From: Microbacterium testaceum
GTDB taxonomy: Bacteria > Actinomycetota > Actinomycetes > Actinomycetales > Microbacteriaceae
Length of the DNA: 64,000 nt
NCBI RefSeq assembly: GCF_029761935.1
Contig: NZ_CP121699.1
Coordinates: forward strand, 3,224,001 to 3,288,000
Direction: 5' to 3'
Made by a program: the position numbers and the translations under genes. This document shows positions 43,744 to 52,260 of the stretch, piece by piece. Below the pieces are notes generated by a model, which did no database searches, was not told where the DNA came from, and saw only the letters and a list, made by a program, of their open reading frames with translations. The stretch's first letter is position 1, and each line of letters begins with the position of its first letter.

Positions 43744-45243
43744 TCACTCCTTTGGAGGGGAGACCACGTTCGGCTTGGTCGGGTCGAGCGGCGCTCCGGT
43801 CCCGACACGGGCGTGGCTGCGCGAGTACGCGAAGTAGATCGCGAAGCCCAGGGCCAACCAGATGAGGAACCGCAACCACGTCTCGACCGACAGGTTGAGC
43901 ATGAGGTAGGTGCAGATGGCGGCCGAGAGGATCGGCAGGACCGGGCTCCACGGCACGCGGAATCCGCGCTTGAGGTCGGGGCGCTTGCGGCGCAGCACGA
44001 TCACGCCGATAGAGACGAGCACGAACGCCGACAGGGTGCCGATGTTGACCATCTCTTCGAGGATGCCGACGGGCGTCAGACCCGCGACGAGGGCGACGAT
44101 CACGGTCACCACGATCGAGATGACCCACGGGGTACGGAAACGCGGGTGCACCTTGGCGAGAGCGCCGGGGAGCAGTCGGTCGCGCGACATCGCGAAGATG
44201 ATGCGCGTCGCGCCGATGAGCAGCGTCAGCACCACGGTGGTCAGACCCGCCACGGCGCCCGCGGCGATGACCGTCGCCATCCACGTCTGGCCACGCGACG
44301 CGAACGCCTCGGCGAGGGCGGCCTTCGGGTTCAGCTCGTCGAAGGGCACCATGCCGGTCACGACCACGGCGACGGCGCAGTAGAGGATCGTGCAGATGAC
44401 GAGCGAGGCGATGATGCCGATCGGCAGGTCGCGCTGCGGGTTCTTGGTCTCTTCGGCCGTCGTCGCCACGACATCGAAACCGATGTAGGCGAAGAACACC
44501 AGGGCTGCACCGGCGAGGATGCCCCCGACGCCGAACGTCGCCGGCTCGAGGCCCGAGAGGAACTGCAACAGCGGCTGGGTGAGACCGGAGGCCGACTCGG
44601 TGGGGACCGACGGCGGGACGAAGGGGGTGTAGTTGGCCGGATTGATGAAGAGGATGCCGGCCACGATGACGAACAGCACGATGAAGAGTTTCACGGCCAC
44701 GAGCACGAGGTTGACCCGGAGGGACTCCTTGATGCCGACCGTCATGAGGCCGCCGAGGACCAGGACGAGAAGGATCGCGGGCACATCGACGACACCGCCG
44801 GAACTCACCGCCTCGGGCAGGACGATGCCGAGTTGCTGAAGGAAGGTGCTGAGGTAGGCGCTCCACCCCTGGGCCACGACGCTCGCGCCGAGGAACATCT
44901 CGAGGATGAGATCCCACCCGATGATCCACGCGAAGAGTTCGCCGAGCGAGGCGTACGAGAAGGTGTACGCCGATCCCGAAACGGGGACGGTGGAGGCGAA
45001 TTCGGCGTAGCACATGGCCGCGAGACCGCACGCGATCGCGGCGATGACGAAGCTGATCACGACGGCGGGGCCGGCGACTTCGTTGGCGGCGCGACCGGTC
45101 AGGGTGAAGATGCCCGCGCCGATCACGACGCCGACTCCGAAGACGGTCAGGTCGACGGCGCTGAGGGACTTCTTGAGTCGGAACTCCGGCTCATCGGTGT
45201 CGGCGATGGATTGCTCCACCGACTTGGTTCGGAAAAGACTCAC
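43744..45243 (-). CDS. APC-family amino-acid permease (cationic amino acid transporter type)
   Basis: This 499-residue carrier has 12-14 membrane segments and the APC motifs VFGVGVVIGAGIFTLTGRAA, PVSGSAYTFSYASLGELFAW and FFAYIGFDVVATTAEETKNP. It belongs with the YfnA/CAT-like group that imports amino acids. The GTG at 45243 gives the usual N-terminus SLFRTKSVEQSIADTDEPE and has AGAGGA eight bases upstream; an ATG three codons earlier sits on that site. A -10-like TATCCT lies on the minus strand near 45296-45301. Confidence 0.92.
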   Translation of the reverse strand: MSLFRTKSVEQSIADTDEPEFRLKKSLSAVDLTVFGVGVVIGAGIFTLTGRAANEVAGPAVVISFVIAAIACGLAAMCYAEFASTVPVSGSAYTFSYASLGELFAWIIGWDLILEMFLGASVVAQGWSAYLSTFLQQLGIVLPEAVSSGGVVDVPAILLVLVLGGLMTVGIKESLRVNLVLVAVKLFIVLFVIVAGILFINPANYTPFVPPSVPTESASGLTQPLLQFLSGLEPATFGVGGILAGAALVFFAYIGFDVVATTAEETKNPQRDLPIGIIASLVICTILYCAVAVVVTGMVPFDELNPKAALAEAFASRGQTWMATVIAAGAVAGLTTVVLTLLIGATRIIFAMSRDRLLPGALAKVHPRFRTPWVISIVVTVIVALVAGLTPVGILEEMVNIGTLSAFVLVSIGVIVLRRKRPDLKRGFRVPWSPVLPILSAAICTYLMLNLSVETWLRFLIWLALGFAIYFAYSRSHARVGTGAPLDPTKPNVVSPPKE

Positions 45244-45413
45244 GCGACGCATCCTCTGTCTCAAGCGATGTCCAGGGAGCGAACACCACCCAGGGAGGAT
45301 AGTCCCCCGACGGGCACGGTGCCTATCTTCGGGGAGGGCTCGACAGCCGCGCCTTTATCAGAGATGTCTAACGCGGGAAATTCATTGAATACGGGTGTAA
45401 GGTTTTTCGTATT

Positions 45414-45761
45414 ATGGCTATGAAGCACATCACGCACCTCGTCGACGACCTCGACGGCTCTGTTCTCGAAGACGGCCAGGGAAAGCAAATCACCTTCTCC
45501 GTCGAAGGTCGCGCTTACGAGATCGACCTCTCCGACCGCAATGCGGACAAGTTCTATTCGGCGATCGCCCCGTTCGTGGATGCCGCTCGTTCGGTGTCCC
45601 GTGGCAATTCGGCCGCGCGACGCCCCCGTGCTGCTCGCCGCTCGAACGACGTCGATCTTGGTGCTGTTCGGGAATGGGCGCGCGCGAACGGACACACCGT
45701 GAGCGATCGCGGTCGCGTTCCCGCGACGATTCTCGACGCGTACGCCGAGGCGAATTCCTGA
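45414..45761 (+). CDS. lsr2: Lsr2-family nucleoid-associated protein
   Basis: This 115-residue Lsr2 homologue has the N-terminal dimerisation domain ([40 protein letters not shown]) and the C-terminal DNA-binding domain ([20 protein letters not shown]) with the AT-hook-like RGR. Lsr2 bridges AT-rich DNA and silences acquired genes. A basic linker separates the domains. Upstream is the most AT-rich stretch of the window, with TTGAAT at 45385 and TATTAT at 45410, which may be both promoter and an autoregulatory Lsr2 target. ATG at 45420 is a second possible start. Confidence 0.95.
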   Translation: MAMKHITHLVDDLDGSVLEDGQGKQITFSVEGRAYEIDLSDRNADKFYSAIAPFVDAARSVSRGNSAARRPRAARRSNDVDLGAVREWARANGHTVSDRGRVPATILDAYAEANS

Positions 45762-45969
45762 ACCTCGTTTGTTCTCCTCTCGGCCGGGCGTGAATGCGAC
45801 GGCCGAGAGAATGACGCTGTTCGCCCCCGCGCTTGTCGCGTGCTGCGTCACCCGCGTGGATTCGCGGACGCGCCGCGCAGGGCGGGGGTCGGTGAAAGCC
45901 GGCGAGTCGGCGGGTGAATTCCCAAATCGCAGCCCGGAATGCGCCTCGTCGGCGGCTTATGGTCGCGAC

Positions 45970-46308
45970 ATGGCGAATGAGCACATCACGGAGACGATCG
46001 ACGACCTCGACGGTTCGGTCATCGAAGACGGAATGAGTGTGACCTTCTCTCTGGAAGGGCGTTCCGATGAAATCGATCAGTCGTCTGACAATGCACACAA
46101 ACTGCGCGACGCCTTTCGGCCGTACATGACGGCCGCGCGCCCGGTCGGTTCTTCTCCGTCTCCTCCGCGACGCACCCCGCGCGGGCGGGCCATTCCGACC
46201 CGAGATGTGATCGACGTGCGTTCCCGGACACAGAAGAACGGTTTCCCGATCACTGATCGCGGACGCATTTCCGCCACTGTCCTCGCGGCATCCGACGTCG
46301 CGCATTAA
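45970..46308 (+). CDS. Diverged Lsr2 paralogue
   Basis: This 112-residue protein aligns with the upstream Lsr2 over its whole length: EHITETIDDLDGSVIEDGMS and VTFSLEGRSDEIDQSS, then a Pro/Arg linker, then FPITDRGRISATVLAAS. The RGR motif is kept, but REWAR is replaced by RSRTQ and the dimerisation strand is altered. It lies 208 bases downstream on the same strand, so a tandem duplication followed by divergence is likely. The intervening gap holds no other gene. It may act as a modulator of Lsr2 bridging. Confidence 0.85.
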   Translation: MANEHITETIDDLDGSVIEDGMSVTFSLEGRSDEIDQSSDNAHKLRDAFRPYMTAARPVGSSPSPPRRTPRGRAIPTRDVIDVRSRTQKNGFPITDRGRISATVLAASDVAH

Positions 46309-46320
46309 ACCCCCGAACGC

Positions 46321-46367
46321 GAAGAACCGGATGCCCCGTCGAGGCGGCATCCGGTTCTTCTTTTCTT
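46321..46367 (+). terminator. Rho-independent terminator after the Lsr2 pair
   Basis: GAAGAACCGGATGCC (46321-46335) pairs perfectly with GGCATCCGGTTCTTC (46346-46360), a 15-bp stem, followed by TTTTCTT. It is the clearest intrinsic terminator in the window. Confidence 0.92.
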
Positions 46368-46371
46368 CCGG

Positions 46372-47445
46372 TCAGACGAGCGCGGTGCGTCCTGCGCCCG
46401 CGGCGAGTCGCTCCGCGGCGAGTCCCTCCGCTGCCGCGAGCGGGGTCACGCCCCGGTCCGCCGCCTCATCGAAGACGCGGCGGACGGTGTCGCCGATGCC
46501 GGCGACGCGCCCCATGATGTCGTCGAGGCTGCCGCGCTCCTTCGCCACCAGGTCGAGGTAGATGACCCCGCCCGCGTTGACGACGAAGTCGGGCGCGTAG
46601 AGGATGCCCCGGGCGGCGAGACGGTCGGCGCCGGAGCGGTCGGCCAGAGGATTGTTCGCGGGACCGCAGACGGAGCGGGCGTCGAGGGCGTCGATCACGT
46701 CGTCGGTGAGCACCCCGCCGATGCCCGCGGGAACGAAGACGTCGGCGGGAATGAGGTGCGCCTCGCTCGGCTCGACCCACGCCGCGTCCAGTTCGGTCGC
46801 GAGAGCGCGCTTGGCGGGATTCACGTCGGTGACGGTGAGAACGGCGCCCTCGCCGGCGAGACGCTCGGCAAGGCGGCTGCCCACCTGGCCGAGACCGGCG
46901 ATGGTGACGCGGCGCCCGGCCACGGCGCCGGTGCCGACAGCACGCTCCAGGGTCGCGACGAGCGAGGCGTACACGCCGAGGCTCGTGGGACCGGCCGGTT
47001 CACCCGAGCCGCCGACCGTGTCGGGGAGCCCGACCACGTGCGCGGTGCGCTCGCTGACGACGAGCATGTCCTCGGTGGTCGAACCGACGTCTTCGGCGGT
47101 GCGGTACAGCCCGCCCAAGCTCTCGACCGCGTCACCGAGGTCGAGGAACGCGGCGCGGCGCCGGTCGGCGTCGAGCACGGTGCCCTCGGGCAGTCCGATG
47201 ACCGACTTGCCTCCGCCCGCGTCGAGGCCGGCGGCGGCATTCTTGAGCGTCATCGCGGCCGAGAGGCGGAGCGCGTCGCCGAGCGCATCGGTCCACGACG
47301 GATAGGTCCACAGGCGCGCGCCACCGAGAGCGGGGCCGAGGACGGACGAGTGCAGGGCCACGGCGACGAACAGACCGCTGCGTCGCCCCGTGATCACCTC
47401 CACGCGTTCGTGGGTGAAATCGGGCAGGGGCAGAGCGGTTTTCAT
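46372..47445 (-). CDS. Leucine/valine dehydrogenase-type amino acid dehydrogenase
   Basis: This 357-residue enzyme belongs to the Glu/Leu/Phe/Val dehydrogenases. ALGGARLWTYPS and the catalytic-lysine motif NAAAGLDAGGGKSVIGLPEG identify the Leu/Val/Phe branch. The NAD domain shows VTIAGLGQVGSRLAERLAGE with VTDVN. It deaminates branched-chain or aromatic amino acids to 2-oxo acids. The ATG at 47445 follows AAGGAA. The 5' leader contains a CGGATGCCGC/GCGGCATCCG hairpin. Confidence 0.92.
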   Translation of the reverse strand: MKTALPLPDFTHERVEVITGRRSGLFVAVALHSSVLGPALGGARLWTYPSWTDALGDALRLSAAMTLKNAAAGLDAGGGKSVIGLPEGTVLDADRRRAAFLDLGDAVESLGGLYRTAEDVGSTTEDMLVVSERTAHVVGLPDTVGGSGEPAGPTSLGVYASLVATLERAVGTGAVAGRRVTIAGLGQVGSRLAERLAGEGAVLTVTDVNPAKRALATELDAAWVEPSEAHLIPADVFVPAGIGGVLTDDVIDALDARSVCGPANNPLADRSGADRLAARGILYAPDFVVNAGGVIYLDLVAKERGSLDDIMGRVAGIGDTVRRVFDEAADRGVTPLAAAEGLAAERLAAGAGRTALV

Positions 47446-47485
47446 CGCGTTCCTTGTCGTCGGTCGCCTTGTGGGCGGCACTGTG

Positions 47486-47511
47486 CGGATGCCGCGGCGT
47501 TGCGGCATCCG
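47486..47511. repeat. Hairpin upstream of the Leu/Val dehydrogenase gene
   Basis: CGGATGCCGC (47486-47495) pairs with GCGGCATCCG (47502-47511) around a six-base loop. It would lie in the 5' leader of the minus-strand dehydrogenase gene. Confidence 0.75.
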
Positions 47512-47672
47512 GGATCTATTCTGACCCGTCGGCGGGCGTCACGCGAGCGGCCCCGCGGCGCCTCGGCCGAGACCACACGATCCGCGCGAGCGCACACGCG
47601 CGGGACGCTCTCGAACGGGTGATCTCACGCGGATCGCGTGCGTTCGCGCCCGGCCCGTGGCGGGGCTCGCTC

Positions 47673-47678
47673 TAGGCT
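47673..47678 (+). promoter_or_regulatory. -10 box TAGGCT, leaderless start of the YbaK gene
   Basis: TAGGCT ends seven bases before the ATG at 47686, with no Shine-Dalgarno between. Confidence 0.55.
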
Positions 47679-47685
47679 GTCGGGC

Positions 47686-48162
47686 ATGACCGACGCCCTC
47701 CCCGCCCGTAGTCGCCTGGTCGCCGCCGCCCTCGAGGAGACGGGCATCGCCGGGCGCATCGTCGTGCTGCCGGATGCCGCGTCGACGGCTGCGCTCGCCG
47801 CCGCCGCCCTCGGTGTCGAGGTCGGCGCGATCGCCAACAGCCTCGTGTTCTGGAGCGACGACGAGCCACTGCTCGTCATGACCAGCGGCGCGCACCGGGT
47901 CGACACGGCGGCTCTCGCCGAGCGGCTCGGGCGCGGCGGCATCCGCCGGGCGACCCCCGAACAGGTGCTCGCGGCGACCGGCCAGCCCATCGGGGGAGTG
48001 GCGCCGACCGGCCACCCCGCGCCCCTGACGACGGTGGTCGACGAGGACCTCGCGGCGTTCCCCGAGATCTGGGCCGCGGGCGGCACGCCGCACACGGTAT
48101 TCCCGCTGACGTTCGACGAGCTGGTGCGGTTGACCGGCGGGACGGTGACGCGGGTCGTCTGA
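47686..48162 (+). CDS. YbaK/ProX-type aminoacyl-tRNA deacylase
   Basis: This 158-residue protein has the YbaK fold: AAALGVEVGAIANSLVFWSD, the conserved Lys position replaced in this subgroup, GVAPTGHP and WAAGGTPHTVFPLTFDELV. YbaK proteins hydrolyse mischarged tRNAs such as Cys-tRNA(Pro). The GGxPxT(V)F pattern is the family signature. The start is the leaderless ATG at 47686. It stands alone and converges with the glucosidase gene. Confidence 0.88.
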   Translation: MTDALPARSRLVAAALEETGIAGRIVVLPDAASTAALAAAALGVEVGAIANSLVFWSDDEPLLVMTSGAHRVDTAALAERLGRGGIRRATPEQVLAATGQPIGGVAPTGHPAPLTTVVDEDLAAFPEIWAAGGTPHTVFPLTFDELVRLTGGTVTRVV

Positions 48163-48250
48163 GCGGGGGCCCGGCGCGGCGTCTCGCCGTGGCCCCGGGG
48201 CCATCTTCGGCGCCCCGGGGCCCCGTTGAGCGCCCCATGAAGAGGGAAGG

Positions 48251-48286
48251 GCCGGGCGGCGGCGGTTCGGGGCGGCGCCGCCCGGC
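48251..48286. terminator. Hairpin between YbaK and glucosidase genes
   Basis: GCCGGGCGGCG (48251-48261) pairs with CGCCGCCCGGC (48276-48286). The 128-base convergent gap also contains GGCCCCGGGGCC, a self-complementary 12-mer. Confidence 0.6.
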
Positions 48287-48290
48287 GGGC

Positions 48291-50243
48291 TCACACCCCG
48301 GGGGCGGGTGTGAGGGCTGTGAGGCAGACCACCGCGGCGGCGGCTGACCACGCCTGCGGACGGCAGGCGGCGGGGTAAGGCGTCGGCACCGACGAGTGGG
48401 TACGCGGGTCGCCCGCGTGCAGCTCGGGCACGCGGTACGCGAAGCCCGAGGCGGCATCGAGCAGTCCGTCGACGACAGCGCGTGCCTCGTCGTGCAGGCC
48501 CGCGCGCAGCATGCCGTGCGCGGCGATGGCGGTGTCGTGCACCCAGACGCTGCCCCCGTGGTACGACAGCGGCCAGTACCCGGCGGCGCCGGTCGACATG
48601 GTTCGGATGCCGTATCCACTCGACATGCTCTCGCCGAGCAACAGCTGGGCGACGTGCGCCTCTTCTTCGGCCGACAGGATGCCGGTGCCGAGCAGGTGTC
48701 CGATGTTGCTCGTCAGCGTGTCGACCGGACGCTTGTCGCGGTCGAGCGCGACGGCGGGGTAGCGGCCCTCGGGCGTCTCGACCCAGTACGTGGCGGCGAA
48801 GCGCTTCTTGAGGTCGGCGGCCCAGGAGCGCCAGAACGCGGCGTCATCGGCATCCGCCCCCTCGCCGAACTCCTCGAGGAGGTCGGCTCCGGCCAGGGCG
48901 GCCTCGTACGCGTACGCCTGCACCTCGCACAGGGCGATCGGCCCCTCGGCGAGACTGCCGTCGCGCCACTGGATGGAGTCGCCCGAGTCCTTCCACCCCT
49001 GGTTCGACAGGCCCGTGCCCATGCGGTCGATGTAGTCGAGGAAGCCGTCGCCGTCGCTGTCGCCGCTGTCGCGGATCCAGCCGAGGGCGCCGCGGAGCGT
49101 CGGGAGCAGCTCGCGCACCTCGGCCTCGGGCATGCCGGCGCGCCAGGCGTCGGCGAGCAGGCAGATCCACAGCGGAGTCGAGTCGACGCTGCCGTAGTAC
49201 TTCGGGGGCAGCACGATGCCCTCGCCGGGGATCTCGAGCGCCGAGGCCCGCAGCTCGTGGAGGATCTTGCCCGGTTCCTGCGCGGTCTGCGCGTCGTCGT
49301 CGGCGCCCTGGAGGCGGGCGAGGACACGCAGGGTGGATGCCGCGATCTCGCGGTCGAGCGGGAGCGCGAGCCGCGCGGCCCAGATCGAGTCGCGGCCGAA
49401 GAGCGTGAAGAACCACGGCGCTCCCGCGGCGAAGAACTCGTCGTCGGGATGATCGGGGAGCACGAGCCGCAGGGCGTCGAGGTCGTCGAGAGCGGTGCGC
49501 AGCCATCGCGACAAGCGCGGGTCGGGGGCGCTGGCGGAGACGGCCGCGGCATGCCACCGCACGGGAGCGGTCGCCGAGCCCACGACGAGCGTGTCGTCGC
49601 GGAGCGTCAGCGTCCAGCCGATCTCGGCGGCGCCGAAGGGCGCGATCTCGACGTCCCACTCGGCCTCGAGGCCATGATCGGCCGACGCCACTCGGGCGCC
49701 CGGAGCGACGAGTTCGAGGCCCTGGGCGCCGGCATCCACCCGGATCTTCTCTCCCTCGACCACGGTCTCGGCGTTGCGAGCGGAGGCGTGACCCGACTTC
49801 ACCTCGTGCAGCTGCGCGAACTCGGGAGTGAGCACCAGGCGCAGCGTGGTGCGGATCGGCTGGTCGACGCGCGAGTGCAGGGTCCAGGACTCGCTCACCA
49901 CGCCGTCGTCGACGCGGCGGTCGCGCAGCAGGCGCACCTTCGGGTCGGGCGTGGTGTCGTCGAGGCCGCGGAGCAGCCCGCCGAAGACCACGCGCGAGGC
50001 GCCATCGGGGGCGGTCGAGATCCACTCGATCGGCGAGCCGTCGCAGCGGGAGGTGAGCGCGCGCACGTGTCGCACGTCACCGTGGTAGACGCCGTGCACC
50101 GCACCCGCGCCCATGTCTCCCGTGCCGTCGGACCACACCTGGGTGGGGGCCCGCAGCACGATGAGCGCATCGCTGAGCAGCGGTTGCAGGGGAGGGGAGT
50201 CGACCGTCGTCCCGGCAGGCGAGGTGGTGGGGGCGGTGGTCAT
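48291..50243 (-). CDS. Amylo-alpha-1,6-glucosidase / glycogen-debranching-type glycosidase
   Basis: This 650-residue protein has an N-terminal beta domain (QPLLSDALIVLRAPTQVWSD, GVYHGDVRHVRALTSR) and a C-terminal (alpha/alpha)6 barrel. GAPWFFTLFGRDSIWAARLA, FLDYIDRMGTGLSNQGWKDS and GGSVWVHDTAIAAHGMLRAG are typical of bacterial GDE-type enzymes. There is no signal peptide, so it would act on imported oligosaccharides in the cytoplasm. It overlaps the second permease gene by an ATGA and is the last gene of the importer operon. Confidence 0.92.
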   Translation of the reverse strand: MTTAPTTSPAGTTVDSPPLQPLLSDALIVLRAPTQVWSDGTGDMGAGAVHGVYHGDVRHVRALTSRCDGSPIEWISTAPDGASRVVFGGLLRGLDDTTPDPKVRLLRDRRVDDGVVSESWTLHSRVDQPIRTTLRLVLTPEFAQLHEVKSGHASARNAETVVEGEKIRVDAGAQGLELVAPGARVASADHGLEAEWDVEIAPFGAAEIGWTLTLRDDTLVVGSATAPVRWHAAAVSASAPDPRLSRWLRTALDDLDALRLVLPDHPDDEFFAAGAPWFFTLFGRDSIWAARLALPLDREIAASTLRVLARLQGADDDAQTAQEPGKILHELRASALEIPGEGIVLPPKYYGSVDSTPLWICLLADAWRAGMPEAEVRELLPTLRGALGWIRDSGDSDGDGFLDYIDRMGTGLSNQGWKDSGDSIQWRDGSLAEGPIALCEVQAYAYEAALAGADLLEEFGEGADADDAAFWRSWAADLKKRFAATYWVETPEGRYPAVALDRDKRPVDTLTSNIGHLLGTGILSAEEEAHVAQLLLGESMSSGYGIRTMSTGAAGYWPLSYHGGSVWVHDTAIAAHGMLRAGLHDEARAVVDGLLDAASGFAYRVPELHAGDPRTHSSVPTPYPAACRPQAWSAAAAVVCLTALTPAPGV

Positions 50244-51154
50244 TCTTTGACGGCTCCTTCGCTGGCGTTCATGATGCGGCGCTGGAAGATGAAGAACACC
50301 ACGGCGACCGGGATCGTCATGATGGCCGCGGCCGCGAGTTTGAGGGGGAACTGACTGCCCTGGCTGAGCTGACCGCTGGCCAGCGACGCCACGCCCTTGG
50401 TCAGGGTGGTGAGCTCGGGGGACTGGGTGGAGATGACGAAGTGGCTCAGCTCGTTCCACGATCCCTGGAACGACAGGATCACGATCGTGATGAGCGCGGG
50501 CCGAGCCATCGGCAGCACGACCGACCAGAAGATGCGGAACGTGCCCGCTCCGTCGATGCGCGCCTGCTCCTCGACCGAGGGCGGGATCGACTCGAAGAAG
50601 TTCTTCATGATGAACACGCCCGCGGCATCCACCAGCAGCGGCAGGATCATGCCCGCGTAGGAGTCGTAGATGCCGAGCTGGTTGATGACGAGGAACTTGG
50701 GGATCAGCAGCACCACGGTCGGCACCGCCATCACCGCGATGAGGGCGGCGAACACGATCCCGCGCCCGCGGAACTGCAGGCGGGCGAGCGCGTACCCGGC
50801 GAGGGAGTTGAAGAACACCCGCCCCGCGGTGACGAACACGGTCACCACGACCGAGTTGCCGAACCACACGGGGAAGTCGGAGTTCAAGAACAGTCGCTCG
50901 TAGGCCGCCCACGTGAAGGGCTGCGGCGCGAGCGAGATCGGGTCGGCCGCCGCCGCGGCATCCGTCTTGAACGACGTCGCCACCTGCACGAGGAACGGAT
51001 AGATGTAGATGACCGCGAGCACGATCAGCAGGACGTAGAGACCGATCTGCCAGCGCAGGGCCGTGGCCGACATGCGGTGCTTCGCGGGCTTGACGGGTCC
51101 GCCGATGCGCTGCTCGGCGAGGACGGTGGTCTGGGGAGAGGCCGTGGCGGTCAT
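50240..51154 (-). CDS. Carbohydrate ABC transporter permease (MalG type)
   Basis: This 304-residue protein has six membrane segments and the EAA loop (EEQARIDGAGTFRIFWSVVL). LYVLLIVLAVIYIYPFLVQV begins TM1. It forms the membrane channel with the MalF-type partner. ATGA overlaps link it to both neighbours. The ATP-binding subunit is not encoded here; such importers usually share an MsiK-like ATPase. Confidence 0.94.
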   Translation of the reverse strand: MTATASPQTTVLAEQRIGGPVKPAKHRMSATALRWQIGLYVLLIVLAVIYIYPFLVQVATSFKTDAAAAADPISLAPQPFTWAAYERLFLNSDFPVWFGNSVVVTVFVTAGRVFFNSLAGYALARLQFRGRGIVFAALIAVMAVPTVVLLIPKFLVINQLGIYDSYAGMILPLLVDAAGVFIMKNFFESIPPSVEEQARIDGAGTFRIFWSVVLPMARPALITIVILSFQGSWNELSHFVISTQSPELTTLTKGVASLASGQLSQGSQFPLKLAAAAIMTIPVAVVFFIFQRRIMNASEGAVKE

Positions 51155-52260
51155 CGCTGCACCCCCTTCTGCGCGGGCATCTCGTACTGGCGCAGGCGTC
51201 GGCGCGAGACCGGGCGGTCGCGCAGCACGAAGCGCTGCAGGATCGTGAGGGCGACGATGATGACGAAGAGCACGAACGCGATCGCCGCGCCCTGCCCCCA
51301 CTGCTGCGACAGGAAGGCCGAGGAGTAGCTGAGGTAGGCGGGCGTCAGTGTGGTCTTTCCGGGGCCGCCCTGGGTGCCGGTGTAGATCTGGTCGAACACC
51401 TGCCACGTGCCGATGAGGCCCAGCGTCAGCACCGTGAACAGCACGGGCTTGAGTTGCGGCAGGGTCACGCGCCAGAAGCGCTGCCACCCGTTCGCGCCGT
51501 CCATCATCGCGGCCTCCTGCACGTCGGCGCCGATGTTCTGCAGGCCCGCGATGAACAGCAGCATGAAGGTTCCTGAGGTGGTGAACACGGCCATGAGGAT
51601 GAAGGCCGACATCGCGACCGAGGGTCCGGCGAGCCAGTCCCACCACGAGACGCCGAGCATCGTGTTGCCGGTGAGAAAGGCCGGACCGCTGGTGATGCCC
51701 ACGGCTCCGAGGAGGTTGTGGACGACGCCCGAAGGATCGCTGAACCAGTTCGGTCCGTTGATGCCGAGCCACGACAGCACCTCGTTGACGGCACCGGATG
51801 CCGAGAAGAGGAAGAGCCACAGCACGGTGATGGCCACCGAGCTCGTGACCGAAGGGAAGTAGAAGGCGGTGCGGAAGAGGCCCCGTCCGCGCAGGACCGC
51901 GCGGTTGACGAGCACAGCGAGGAAGAGCGACAGCGCGGTCTGCAGCGGCACGACCAGCAGCACGTACCAGGCGTTGTTGCGCAGCGCCGTGCCGAAGTCG
52001 CGCTCGGCGAGCCCGCCGCCGGTGGTGACCGCGGCGTAGTTGTCGAGGCCGACGAAGCCGACGTTGGACGAGAAGGGGCTGCCGCGCCCGGTCCAGTCGG
52101 AGAAGCTCACCCACAGTGCCATGAGCACGGGGACGAGCAGGAACACGCCCAGGATGATCAGCACGGGGGCGGTGAACAGCCAGCCGGCGGCGGCCTCGCC
52201 GCGCCGGATCCCCGGGGAGGAGGATCCGGCGCGACGCGGCGCTGAGGTGAGAGCACTCAT
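51151..52260 (-). CDS. Carbohydrate ABC transporter permease (MalF type)
   Basis: This 369-residue protein has six to eight membrane segments, starting with WLFTAPVLIILGVFLLVPVL. The EAA loop is VQEAAMMDGANGWQRFWRVT. It is longer than its partner, with a periplasmic-side loop containing SASGAVNEVLSWLGINGPNW. It overlaps the solute-binding-protein gene by four bases. Confidence 0.95.
   Translation of the reverse strand: MSALTSAPRRAGSSSPGIRRGEAAAGWLFTAPVLIILGVFLLVPVLMALWVSFSDWTGRGSPFSSNVGFVGLDNYAAVTTGGGLAERDFGTALRNNAWYVLLVVPLQTALSLFLAVLVNRAVLRGRGLFRTAFYFPSVTSSVAITVLWLFLFSASGAVNEVLSWLGINGPNWFSDPSGVVHNLLGAVGITSGPAFLTGNTMLGVSWWDWLAGPSVAMSAFILMAVFTTSGTFMLLFIAGLQNIGADVQEAAMMDGANGWQRFWRVTLPQLKPVLFTVLTLGLIGTWQVFDQIYTGTQGGPGKTTLTPAYLSYSSAFLSQQWGQGAAIAFVLFVIIVALTILQRFVLRDRPVSRRRLRQYEMPAQKGVQR

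Noticed and set aside
45253..45413. Riboswitch or T-box ahead of the amino-acid permease
   Set aside because: The 5' leader is only about 45 bases after the likely -10 box, and no T-box or riboswitch core motif is visible.
48163..48290. G/C-rich palindromes between YbaK and glucosidase suggesting a small RNA
   Set aside because: Self-complementary GC runs are expected by chance at this composition; only one hairpin is terminator-like and no promoter is visible.
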